A DNA stretch of 64,000 nucleotides from Promicromonospora iranensis. Lineage in GTDB: Bacteria; Actinomycetota; Actinomycetes; Actinomycetales; Cellulomonadaceae. Shown here in pieces: positions 52,724 to 60,019 of this stretch; positions within the stretch are counted from its first letter, which is position 1; every line of letters begins with the position of its first letter. The notes beneath the pieces are model-generated. The model saw only the letters and a list, made by a program, of their open reading frames with translations. It ran no database searches and was not told where the DNA came from. The position numbers were made by a program, and so were the translations under genes. Location of the stretch: the NCBI RefSeq assembly GCF_028994805.1, contig NZ_JAJQQP010000008.1, positions 42,524 to 106,523 on the forward strand. The letters are read 5' to 3'.

Positions 52724-53160
52724 GCGTGAGCAAGGGGATCGACCCACGCGGGCCGCGTGTGGGGGCAAGCATCACGGCGGTGCTGCTGGCAGCGGTGGTG
52801 CTGCTCGGCGCGAGCACGGCCGGCCTGTGGCTGCTGACGTTCATCATGCTGAGCTTCCTGCTCGGCACGCTGCGCGGGGCCGAGGGCTCGTGGCAGGGCA
52901 TGCTGTTCAAGAAGTTCGTCCGGCCGCGGCTGGGCCCGCCCGGTGAGATGGAGGACCGGCGTCCGCCACGCTTCGCGCAGGGCATCGGCCTCTTCGTCAC
53001 CGCGGTGGGCGTGATCCTCGGGTTCTTCGGGGTGCTTCCGGCCGTGCCGATCGCGGCGGCCGTGGCATTCGTCGCCGCGGCGCTCAACGCCGTCGTCGGG
53101 CTGTGCCTCGGGTGCGAGATGTACCTGCTGTTGCGTCGGACGGGCCTGGTTCGGGCCTGA
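52720..53160 (+). CDS. DUF4395 membrane protein
   Basis: A 146-aa protein with three or four transmembrane helices and the DUF4395 pattern: an N-terminal 'GIDPRGPRVGASITAVLLAA', a central cytoplasmic loop KKFVRPRLGPPGEMEDRRPP, and a cysteine pair (CLGCEMYLLLRR) near the end. The Cys-x2-Cys and coupling to the thioredoxin gene suggest that it exchanges electrons or disulfides with it. The convergent DsrE gene is separated by a 62-bp palindrome. Confidence 0.85.
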   Translation: MSVSKGIDPRGPRVGASITAVLLAAVVLLGASTAGLWLLTFIMLSFLLGTLRGAEGSWQGMLFKKFVRPRLGPPGEMEDRRPPRFAQGIGLFVTAVGVILGFFGVLPAVPIAAAVAFVAAALNAVVGLCLGCEMYLLLRRTGLVRA

Positions 53161-53177
53161 CGGTCCCCGGCTCAGGT

Positions 53178-53239
53178 GGTCGGCAAAAGGTCAGGTGATC
53201 GGCAGTCCGGACTGCCGATCACCTGACCTTTTGCCGACC
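53178..53239. terminator. 62-bp perfect palindrome, bidirectional terminator
   Basis: The 31-bp arm at 53178-53208 begins GGTCGGCAAAAGGTCAGG and is exactly complementary to 53209-53239. As RNA it forms an uninterrupted ~29-bp stem with a 4-nt loop. AAAA and TTTT lie inside the stem. It lies between convergent genes. Its length is unusual for an intrinsic terminator. Confidence 0.8.
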
Positions 53240-53243
53240 TTGA

Positions 53244-53603
53244 TCAGTAGACGAGGGCTTGGGCCCCCTCGCGCAGGATCTCCTCCGTGAAGAGGGCGGA
53301 GCCCGCGATGCGGACCCCGGGCAGCGCGTCCGCCTCGGTGATGTCCCGGCGTGCGGCGCACTGGGTGCAGAGCGTGACGGTCCCGGCGGCCAGGACGACG
53401 TCCAGCAGGCCGGGCAACGGCGTCGCGTGCTCGAGCGTGAGGTCGGCCGCCCGCCCGGGCAGCGCGAACCACGCCGACTCCCCGGTGAGCCACAGGCTCA
53501 CCTCGGCCCCGGACGCGACGGCGGCGGCCGCGACGGTGAACGCCTGGTTGGTGGCCTCGGGCCGGTCCAGGCCTGCAGTGGTCTTGATCACGAGCTGGCG
53601 CAT
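53244..53603 (-). CDS. DsrE-family protein
   Basis: A 119-aa DsrE/DsrF-like protein. RQLVIKTTAGLDRPEATNQA begins the fold and a CTQCAARRDI segment supplies two cysteines (C-x2-C) close to where DsrE proteins carry a sulfur-relay cysteine. Members bind sulfane sulfur or act in thiol redox. ATG 53603 is chosen by the family start and a -10 TACAGT 7 nt upstream (leaderless). A longer frame to 53654 overlaps the divergent gene's promoter. Confidence 0.82.
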   Translation of the reverse strand: MRQLVIKTTAGLDRPEATNQAFTVAAAAVASGAEVSLWLTGESAWFALPGRAADLTLEHATPLPGLLDVVLAAGTVTLCTQCAARRDITEADALPGVRIAGSALFTEEILREGAQALVY

Positions 53604-53642
53604 GCCGCTGACTGTAAGCGGTGGACCGTTAGGATCGACACC

Positions 53643-53756
53643 ATGTCGATCCATGCCCTTGAGCTCATCTTCACCGGCCTCATCGTCGCCGTCGCCGTGG
53701 CGGTCGCCTGGTTCGCCGGCTACGTCGTCTACAAGCTGTACACCGGTCAGCGCTGA
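53643..53756 (+). CDS. 37-aa single-pass membrane protein
   Basis: ATG 53643 begins SIHALELIFTGLIVAVAVAV and ends GYVVYKLYTGQR. It is one transmembrane helix with a basic C-terminus and no catalytic residues. -35 CTGACT and -10 TAGGAT (16 nt apart) place the start 7 nt after the -10. The stop overlaps the nitrobindin-like gene's start (TGATG), so it is translationally coupled. Very short proteins of this type precede FABP-like genes in other actinobacteria. Confidence 0.75.
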   Translation: MSIHALELIFTGLIVAVAVAVAWFAGYVVYKLYTGQR

Positions 53757-54379
53757 TGACGTTCACCTTCCCTGACGGCCTCTCGCCCGAGGTGTACCCG
53801 CTGGCGTGGCTGGTGGGCCGCTGGCGCGGCGAGGGGGTGATCGAGTACCCGGGCATCGGCAAGAAGACGTTCGTGCAGGACCTGGTCTTCGACCACGACG
53901 GCGGCCCGTACCTGCGGTTCGAGTCCACGCTGCGCGTGCTGGAGGACGCCGTCCCGGACAAGCTGCCCGACGACGGCGAGTGGCCCGCACCCGTGCCGGA
54001 CCCGACCGAGTCGGAGGACGACGTGCCCGAGACCGCCGACGACGGCGACGTCGCGGCGGCGGGGACCGTCTGGTCCACCGAGACGGGCTACTGGCGCGTG
54101 TCGACCGACCGTCCCGACGGCCTCGAGGACGACAAGCACGCGCTCGAGGTGCTCGTGGCCGACGCCTCCGGGCGCATCACGGTCTACGTCGGCGCCGCGG
54201 GCAACGGTCGGATCGACCTGGCATCGGACGCCATCGCGCGGACGTCGACGGCGTCCGAGGTGCGTGCGTCGAAGCGCCTGTACGGCCTGGTGCAGGGCCG
54301 CCTGCTGTGGGTGGAGGAGCTCGCCGCGTTCGGCGAGCCGCTGCGCTCGTACGCCTCGGCGGAGCTGGACCGGCAGTGA
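53756..54379 (+). CDS. Nitrobindin-like (FABP-family) beta-barrel protein
   Basis: A 207-aa ten-stranded beta-barrel protein. 'PLAWLVGRWRGEG' is the G-x-W-x-G-x-G motif of bacterial nitrobindins (UPF0678/THAP4-like), which bind heme and detoxify peroxynitrite. An acidic insert (PDPTESEDDVPETADDGD, about residues 81-98) interrupts strands 3-4 and is absent from most relatives. The C-terminal 'YGLVQGRLLWVEELAAFGEP' holds a candidate axial-ligand region. It lies in an operon with the 37-aa gene and ygfZ. Confidence 0.85.
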   Translation: MTFTFPDGLSPEVYPLAWLVGRWRGEGVIEYPGIGKKTFVQDLVFDHDGGPYLRFESTLRVLEDAVPDKLPDDGEWPAPVPDPTESEDDVPETADDGDVAAAGTVWSTETGYWRVSTDRPDGLEDDKHALEVLVADASGRITVYVGAAGNGRIDLASDAIARTSTASEVRASKRLYGLVQGRLLWVEELAAFGEPLRSYASAELDRQ

Positions 54380-54432
54380 CAACGCGGGCGGGGAATGCCT
54401 CGTCCGCCCACAACGCTGCACCTGAGGTGAGC

Positions 54433-55584
54433 ATGGATTACGAGAGCCCCCTGTTGAGCCGCCACGGCGCGGTCGCCGCCGCCGGACCCGACGCCGGGAT
54501 CGCCTGGCACTACGGCGACCCGACGGCCGAGCAGCGCGCCCTGTCGCGCGGCGGGGCGGTGGTCGACCAGTCGCACCTCGGCGTGGTGCGGGTCGCCGGG
54601 CCCGACCGGCTGACCTGGCTGCACTCCATCACCTCGCAGCAGCTCGAGGGCCTGGCGCCCCGGGCCAGCACGGAGCTGCTCGTCCTGTCGCCGCAGGGCC
54701 ACATCGAGCACGTGGCCGGCGTCGTGGACGACGGCGAGGCCACGTGGCTGATCACCGAGCGCGAGTCGGCGCCCGGCCTGGCCGGCTGGCTCGATCGGAT
54801 GAGGTTCACGCGCCGCGTCGAGGTCGCGGACGTGACCGACGAGTGGGCGGCCATCGGTGAGCCCGTCGCCGCCGACGGCATCGAGGGCGAGCCCGTGACC
54901 TGGCACGACGCCTGGCCGACGGTGGTCAGCGGTGGTACCCGCTACGGGCCCCCCGAGTCCGAGCACCCTGGGGCCGCCCGGCCGTGGCGTCTCGTGCTGG
55001 TGCCGCGTGCCGACCTCGAGGCGGAGGTCGCCGCGCGTGAGGCGGCCGGCTGGCCGCTCGCGGGCACCTGGGCCACCGAGGCGCTCCGGGTCGAGGCGTG
55101 GCGCCCGCGGTTCGCGCGCGAGGTCGACCCCCGCACCATCCCGCACGAGCTGGACTGGCTGCGGACCGCCGTCCACATCAACAAGGGCTGCTACCGGGGC
55201 CAGGAGACGGTCGCCCGCGTGCACAACCTCGGTCGGCCGCCGCGCCGGCTGGTCATGCTGCACCTCGACGGCTCCCAGCACCTGCTTCCCGAGCCCGGCG
55301 CGGAGGTGCGCCTCCCGGCGCCGGACGGCGGAGCCGGCAAGGTCGTCGGCACGCTCACCTCGATGGCCCGTCACCACGAGCTGGGCCCCATCGGCCTCGC
55401 TGTGCTCAAGCGCAACGTGCCGGAGGAGGCCGAGCTCATGGTGGTCGGTGAGGTCTCCGGTCAGGCCCTCGAGGTGTCCGCGGCCCAGGAGGTGGTGGTT
55501 CCCGGCGACGGCGTGTCGGTCGACCGCCCCGAGTCGCACGGCCCGCTGACCCGAGGCCTGCGCGGGCCGGGCAGCCTGATCTGA
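54433..55584 (+). CDS. ygfZ: Folate-binding Fe-S maturation protein YgfZ
   Basis: A 383-aa aminomethyltransferase-fold protein. The signature NKGCYRGQETVARVHN (K-G-C-Y-x-G-Q-E) at about 252-267 is the defining YgfZ motif; this family supports assembly or repair of certain Fe-S enzymes with tetrahydrofolate. It lacks glycine-cleavage catalytic residues. GAGG 6 nt before ATG 54433 supports this start; an alternative GTG at 54376 overlaps the upstream stop. It is co-transcribed with the nitrobindin gene. Confidence 0.92.
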   Translation: MDYESPLLSRHGAVAAAGPDAGIAWHYGDPTAEQRALSRGGAVVDQSHLGVVRVAGPDRLTWLHSITSQQLEGLAPRASTELLVLSPQGHIEHVAGVVDDGEATWLITERESAPGLAGWLDRMRFTRRVEVADVTDEWAAIGEPVAADGIEGEPVTWHDAWPTVVSGGTRYGPPESEHPGAARPWRLVLVPRADLEAEVAAREAAGWPLAGTWATEALRVEAWRPRFAREVDPRTIPHELDWLRTAVHINKGCYRGQETVARVHNLGRPPRRLVMLHLDGSQHLLPEPGAEVRLPAPDGGAGKVVGTLTSMARHHELGPIGLAVLKRNVPEEAELMVVGEVSGQALEVSAAQEVVVPGDGVSVDRPESHGPLTRGLRGPGSLI

Positions 55585-55636
55585 CCCACGGGCGAGGTCC
55601 CGTGTCCGGCGATCGGTCGGATGCGAAGATGCCTTC

Positions 55637-56752
55637 GTGACCTCCTTGCCCGGCTCGGCCGACGAGATGTGGCGCAAGGCCATGCGCACGCTCATGCTGC
55701 GTACCCGGTTGCGCCAGGGCTGGACGCGGGCGCGGGCGGGCCTGATCCCGATCGCGCAGGCGTCGCTCGCCGCCGGCGCCGCCTACCTCATCGCGCGCTA
55801 CGCGCTGGGGCACGAGCAGCCCTTCTTCGCCCCGGTCGCGGCGTGGGTGCTCCTCGGTTTCTCCGCGCAGCGGGACGTCCGCAAGGTCTCCGAGATGGCG
55901 GTGGGCGTGGCCGTCGGCGTCGCCATGGGCGACCTGATCGTGCACCTGATCGGGTCGGGCTGGTGGCAGCTCAGCCTGGTGCTGTTCATCTCCGCCACCG
56001 CCGCTCGCTTCATCGACCGGGGCGCCCTCCTGGTCACGCAGGCCGGGGTCCAGGCGATCATCGTGGTGGGTCTCCCGTCGGTCTCCGGCGGGCCGCTCGG
56101 CCGGTGGACCGACGCGCTGATCGGCGGCGCCGTCGCCCTCCTCGTCGCGCTGCTCACACCCGGCGACACCCGGCGCCGGCCCCGTGCGCTGGCCGAACAG
56201 GCAGTGACCGAGCTCGCCGAGACGCTGGAGACGCTCGCCCGCGGGCTGCGCTCTCGCGACGAGGACGACGTCCGGGCGGCCCTCGTGCGCGGGCGCGCGT
56301 CCGAGCCCGTGCTCGCCGAGTGGCAGGAGGCCGCGCGCGGTGCACGCGAGCTGGCCCGGATCTCCGTAGGACGGGTGCACCGCGGGGAGCTCGGCCGGCT
56401 GGAGGACCAGGCGGTGCTCGTCGACCGGACCATGCGGTCGGTGCGGGTGCTGGCCCGCCGCGTGCTCCCGGTGCTCGAGGGGGACCACGACGTCGAGCCC
56501 GTGGCCGGCCTGGTCGAGGGTTTCGCCACGGGGGTGCGCCAGCTCGCGTCCGACGTCGGCTCCGGGGCCGACGGCGCTCGCGGGCGCGACGTGCTGACCA
56601 CCGTCGCCGCCCAGGTGGACCCACGGACCGTGGGGGAGGGCGACTGGCAGGTGCAGTCCCTGGTGATGCTGCTGCGGTCGCCGGTCGTCGACGCGCTGGA
56701 AGCCGCGGGAGCCACCCCCGGCGAGGCCCGGGACGCCCTCCCGGAGCTCTGA
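55637..56752 (+). CDS. FUSC-family membrane protein
   Basis: A 371-aa protein with an N-terminal membrane domain (about six helices, residues 35-170, including GAAYLIARYALGHEQPFFAP) and a C-terminal cytoplasmic helical domain of about 200 residues. This matches the FUSC/aromatic-acid exporter (AaeB, YhfK) group, which exports aromatic acids or fusaric acid. Start GTG 55637 has a -10-like GAAGAT 6 nt upstream. It is downstream of ygfZ and upstream of the PadR pair; no inducer is visible. Confidence 0.85.
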   Translation: MTSLPGSADEMWRKAMRTLMLRTRLRQGWTRARAGLIPIAQASLAAGAAYLIARYALGHEQPFFAPVAAWVLLGFSAQRDVRKVSEMAVGVAVGVAMGDLIVHLIGSGWWQLSLVLFISATAARFIDRGALLVTQAGVQAIIVVGLPSVSGGPLGRWTDALIGGAVALLVALLTPGDTRRRPRALAEQAVTELAETLETLARGLRSRDEDDVRAALVRGRASEPVLAEWQEAARGARELARISVGRVHRGELGRLEDQAVLVDRTMRSVRVLARRVLPVLEGDHDVEPVAGLVEGFATGVRQLASDVGSGADGARGRDVLTTVAAQVDPRTVGEGDWQVQSLVMLLRSPVVDALEAAGATPGEARDALPEL

Positions 56753-56797
56753 GCCCCGGGACCGGCCACGCTCGGTCCACCGCCGGTATCGGTATCG

Positions 56798-56826
56798 TTG
56801 TGGTGTAGTAGTTCATCAGATACAGT
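56798..56826 (+). promoter_or_regulatory. Promoter of the PadR operon
   Basis: TTGTGG (56798) and TACAGT (56821) are separated by 17 nt. The -10 lies inside the PadR operator candidate and 10 nt before ATG 56837. Confidence 0.6.
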
Positions 56827-56829
56827 ACT
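56807..56829. promoter_or_regulatory. Candidate PadR operator
   Basis: An imperfect 23-bp palindrome with outer arms AGTA/TACT and inner ATC/GAT overlaps the -10 of the PadR promoter. Binding would block its own transcription, as PadR repressors usually do. Confidence 0.45.
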
Positions 56830-56836
56830 GGTTGTG

Positions 56837-57211
56837 ATGCAGAAGGAGAGCGGTACGACGTCGGACGGCGGGGCGGACGCCTTCGCCGCCGACCTCCTGC
56901 GCGGCCACACGGACACGATCGTGCTGGGTGTGCTGCGCCGCGAGGACCGCTACGGGTTCGAGATCTACAAGGCGATCCGCGACGCGACCGGCGGCGACTA
57001 CGAGATCAAGGAGGCCACGCTCTACGCGGCCTACCGGCGGCTCGTGAAGGACGGGCTGGTCGAGGCCTACTGGGGCGACGAGTCCCAGGGCGGACGGCGC
57101 AAGTACTACCGCATCACCGATGCGGGCCGGGCCGTGTACCGGCGCAACGTGGACGCGTGGGTGGTCACGCGGCGCACCATCGACTCCCTCCTCGACCTGA
57201 AAGGTTCCTGA
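56837..57211 (+). CDS. PadR-family regulator
   Basis: A 124-aa PadR-type winged-helix protein. 'LRGHTDTIVLGVLRREDRYGFEIYKA' and 'LYAAYRRLVKDGLVEAYWGDES' are the standard DNA-binding elements and QGGRRKYYRITDAGR the wing. The short C-terminal helix makes it a class s2 PadR. ATG 56837 is chosen because the promoter and operator lie immediately upstream. The stop overlaps the partner membrane gene (TGATG), a typical PadR-membrane protein pair in which the partner may be sensed or repressed. Confidence 0.92.
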   Translation: MQKESGTTSDGGADAFAADLLRGHTDTIVLGVLRREDRYGFEIYKAIRDATGGDYEIKEATLYAAYRRLVKDGLVEAYWGDESQGGRRKYYRITDAGRAVYRRNVDAWVVTRRTIDSLLDLKGS

Positions 57212-58194
57212 TGATGACGAGCACATCGGTGCATCGCCTGCTGGACGAAGCCTTCGCGGGGCTCCCGGCAACCCCCGACGTGCAGGACCTCAAGGAGGAG
57301 ATCCGCGCGAACCTCCTGGACCGCGTCGCGGAGCTGACGGCGGGTGGCGTCGCCCCCGACGAGGCCGCCCGGCGGGCGGTCGACGAGCTCGGCGACGTGC
57401 GGGCGCTCGCCGAGGAGGCGTCCGGTCCGGCGGCAGAAGGTGGCATGCTGACGCCCCCGACGGCCAGCCCGGCGACCTCGAGCGCTGCTGCCGCCGCGGC
57501 CGCACGGCGTCCGGTGCCCGTGGCGCGCCGGTACGTCGCCGGAGTCGTCGTGGCCTCGGCGGTCGCGCTGCTCGCTCTCGCTCCGCTCGTCACGGTCGTG
57601 GCGTTGGTCCTGGGCAACGCAGACCGGCTCGAGCCCGGGAGCTATATGGTCCTGGCCGCGATGGCCGTCGGGCTCATCCTGTCCGGCCCTGCCGTTGGCT
57701 GGATCGTCGCGGCGTCCCTCATGCGGGAGACGGCCTCGAGCTACGGGATGCCCCGGCGGCGCGCGACCGCGTACGGGGTGGCGTCCGCCCTTCTTGTGGT
57801 CGGTGTGGTCGCAGGGGTCGAGAGCGTCCTGGTGTTCGATCGTGTCTACGTCGTGTTCCAGACGGCGGTGCCCCTGCTCGTCGCAGGCGGGGCATGGCTC
57901 GCCTACCTGGTGGCCACCCAGACGAACCGGCACAAGCCGTGGGTCCTGGAGCAGGCACGGCAGCATGCGCAGGTCGGCGACCGTTTCGAGAGGGACCCTG
58001 CGGCGGCTGCCAGGTTCGGCATCTACGCGGTGGTCCTGTGGACACTGACCGGCGCGGCGTTCCTTCTGGTCGGGTTCACGGTGGGCTGGCTGTGGGCGCT
58101 GCTTCCCGCCCTGCTGGGCGTGGCCGCGTTCATGCTCATGGTGGCCCGGATGCTGTTCGGCGCCGACCACGGGAACGACCGGCCCGTGCCGTAG
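57211..58194 (+). CDS. PadR-linked membrane protein with permease-prefix/HAAS-like domain
   Basis: A 327-aa protein. The N-terminal ~80 residues (LLDEAFAGLPATPDVQDLKE, then IRANLLDRVAEL) resemble the helical 'permease prefix' or HAAS signalling domain often fused to membrane proteins encoded beside PadR repressors. Residues 105-320 contain about six transmembrane helices. It starts inside the PadR stop (TGATG). ATG 57214 is an alternative start one codon later. The transported compound, if any, is unknown. Confidence 0.8.
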   Translation: MMTSTSVHRLLDEAFAGLPATPDVQDLKEEIRANLLDRVAELTAGGVAPDEAARRAVDELGDVRALAEEASGPAAEGGMLTPPTASPATSSAAAAAAARRPVPVARRYVAGVVVASAVALLALAPLVTVVALVLGNADRLEPGSYMVLAAMAVGLILSGPAVGWIVAASLMRETASSYGMPRRRATAYGVASALLVVGVVAGVESVLVFDRVYVVFQTAVPLLVAGGAWLAYLVATQTNRHKPWVLEQARQHAQVGDRFERDPAAAARFGIYAVVLWTLTGAAFLLVGFTVGWLWALLPALLGVAAFMLMVARMLFGADHGNDRPVP

Positions 58195-58203
58195 GCTCGC
58201 GCC

Positions 58204-58539
58204 GTGGGATTCTTGCAGTGGTTCGTCATGGCCGCGCTCGCGCTCGTGGTCTTCGTCGTGCAGGTCGTCGCGTTCGTCGACGCCGTACGTAGGCCCGACA
58301 AGGGCTACCGCGCCGAAGGGCGCGTACCGAAGGCCGGCTGGCTGGCGATCCTGGGCTTCGCCGCCGCTCTCGGCTTCCTCGGGCTGCCGCAGGGCTGGCT
58401 CCAGGGCGGGTTCATGTTCGGCTCCTTCCTCAACATCATCGCGGTGGCGCCGGCGATCATCTACTGGGTGAACCTGCGCCCCCGTCTGCAGCCGTACGGG
58501 ACCGGGAACCGGCCCCGCGGCCCGCAGAGCGGATGGTGA
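58204..58539 (+). CDS. DUF2516 small membrane protein
   Basis: A 111-aa protein matching DUF2516 (WFVMAALALVVFVVQVVAFV, RVPKAGWLAILGFAAALGFL, 'AVAPAIIYWVNLRPRL') with three transmembrane helices. Function is unknown; the family is confined to actinobacteria. GTG 58204 has -10 TAGGCT 6 nt upstream, consistent with a leaderless message. Its stop overlaps the asparaginase start. Confidence 0.85.
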   Translation: MGFLQWFVMAALALVVFVVQVVAFVDAVRRPDKGYRAEGRVPKAGWLAILGFAAALGFLGLPQGWLQGGFMFGSFLNIIAVAPAIIYWVNLRPRLQPYGTGNRPRGPQSGW

Positions 58540-59594
58540 CGCCGATGGCCCGGCCAGGCACGTCGGCGTCGGCCAGCGTGCTCGACGACGCCGCGCCGCT
58601 CGCCGAGGTGATCCGTGGCGACCTGGTGGAGTCGGTGCACCTGGGACACCTCGTGGTGCTCGACCCCTCCGGCCGTCCGGTGCTCCAGGTGGGCAACCCG
58701 ACCACGCCGATCTGGCCGCGGTCGTCGCTCAAGCCGCTGCAGCTCGTCGCGATGCTGCGCGCCGGCCTGGAGCTGCCGGACCGCCTGCTGGCGCTGTCCG
58801 CCGCGAGCCACAACGGCGAGCTGTTCCATCTGGAGGGTGTGCTGCAGATCCTCGGCTCGGTGGGCCTGGGCTCCGGTGCGCTGCAGAACACGCCCGACCT
58901 GCCGCTCTACGCACCGGCCGCGCTCGAGTGGCACATGGCGCCCCACAACGGCGGGCCGGGCCCGGCGCCGCTCGCGCAGAACTGCTCCGGGAAGCACGCG
59001 GCGATGCTCGCCACCTGCCTCGCACAGGGCTGGGACATCCAGACCTACCTGTCGCCGGAGCACCCGCTGCAGCGCGCCATGCGTGCCACGATCCTGGAGA
59101 TGACCGGTGACGCCGAAGTAGTCATGCGCACCACGGTCGACGGCTGCGGCGCCCCCCTGTTCTCGACGACGCTGCTGGGTCTGGCCCGCGCGTTCTCGAT
59201 ACTCGGCGCGGCGCCCACCGTCGACGTCCGCTCGCACGATGCCCGCGCCGGCCGCGCGATCTCCGCGCACCCGGACATGGTGGGCGGCACAGGGCGGGAC
59301 GCCACGCTTGCCATGCAGGCGGTGCCGGGCCTGGTCGCCAAGGACGGCGCCGAGGGCGTCTACGCCGCCGGGCTGCCCGACGGCTCGGCCCTCGCGTTCA
59401 AGGTGCTCGACGGCTCCGCACGCTCCCGGCCGGCGATCCTCGCCGCCGCTCTGCGCGCGGCGGGCGCCGCCGGTCTGCCGGGCGTGTACCCGGGCGGTCT
59501 CGACGGGCTGGGGCGCGTGCCCGTGCTCGGCGGCGGACGGCCCGTCGGGGAGGTCCGAGCAGTCTTCGCCGACGCGTACGAGGGCCGCCGATGA
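58533..59594 (+). CDS. L-asparaginase II
   Basis: A 353-aa protein of the asparaginase II (PF06089) family, unrelated to the E. coli type I/II enzymes. Signature segments are [14 protein letters not shown] (S-S-x-K), [10 protein letters not shown] (S-G-K) and GGTGRDA. It hydrolyses asparagine to aspartate and ammonia, which would feed the nitrogen regulon controlled by GlnR, although that link is inference. ATG 58533 lies inside the DUF2516 stop; ATG 58545 is another candidate. It overlaps dtd by ATGA. Confidence 0.9.
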   Translation: MVTPMARPGTSASASVLDDAAPLAEVIRGDLVESVHLGHLVVLDPSGRPVLQVGNPTTPIWPRSSLKPLQLVAMLRAGLELPDRLLALSAASHNGELFHLEGVLQILGSVGLGSGALQNTPDLPLYAPAALEWHMAPHNGGPGPAPLAQNCSGKHAAMLATCLAQGWDIQTYLSPEHPLQRAMRATILEMTGDAEVVMRTTVDGCGAPLFSTTLLGLARAFSILGAAPTVDVRSHDARAGRAISAHPDMVGGTGRDATLAMQAVPGLVAKDGAEGVYAAGLPDGSALAFKVLDGSARSRPAILAAALRAAGAAGLPGVYPGGLDGLGRVPVLGGGRPVGEVRAVFADAYEGRR

Positions 59595-60016
59595 GGGCGG
59601 TGCTGCAGCGCGTCACCCGCGCCTCGGTCACCGTCGACGGCGAGGTGGTGGGTGCCATCGACAAGCCGGGTGTGCTGGCGCTCGTCGGCGTCACGCACGA
59701 CGACGGTCCCGCCCAGGTCGAGACGATCGCCCGCAAGATCGCCGACCTGCGGATCCTGCACGACGAGAAGTCGGTGGCCGACGTCGGCGCGCCGGTGCTC
59801 GTCGTCAGCCAGTTCACGCTCTACGGCGACGTCCGCAAGGGGCGCCGTCCCACGTGGAACCAGGCGGCGCCCGGGCCGGTGGCGGAGCCCCTCGTGGACG
59901 CCGTCGTCGCCGCCCTGCGCGAGCGGGGCCTGACCGTCGAGACCGGGCGGTTCGGTGCCGACATGCAGGTGGAGCTGACGGGCGACGGCCCGGTGACCAT
60001 CCTCGTCGAGGCCTGA
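59591..60016 (+). CDS. dtd: D-aminoacyl-tRNA deacylase
   Basis: A 141-aa enzyme that removes D-amino acids (and glycine) mis-charged on tRNA. '[21 protein letters not shown]' opens the fold, [15 protein letters not shown] is the catalytic loop, and the Gly-Pro chiral-selectivity motif is in [10 protein letters not shown]. The length is standard. It overlaps the asparaginase gene (ATGA) and ends 3 bp before the convergent LuxR stop. Confidence 0.96.
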   Translation: MRAVLQRVTRASVTVDGEVVGAIDKPGVLALVGVTHDDGPAQVETIARKIADLRILHDEKSVADVGAPVLVVSQFTLYGDVRKGRRPTWNQAAPGPVAEPLVDAVVAALRERGLTVETGRFGADMQVELTGDGPVTILVEA

Positions 60017-60019
60017 GCC

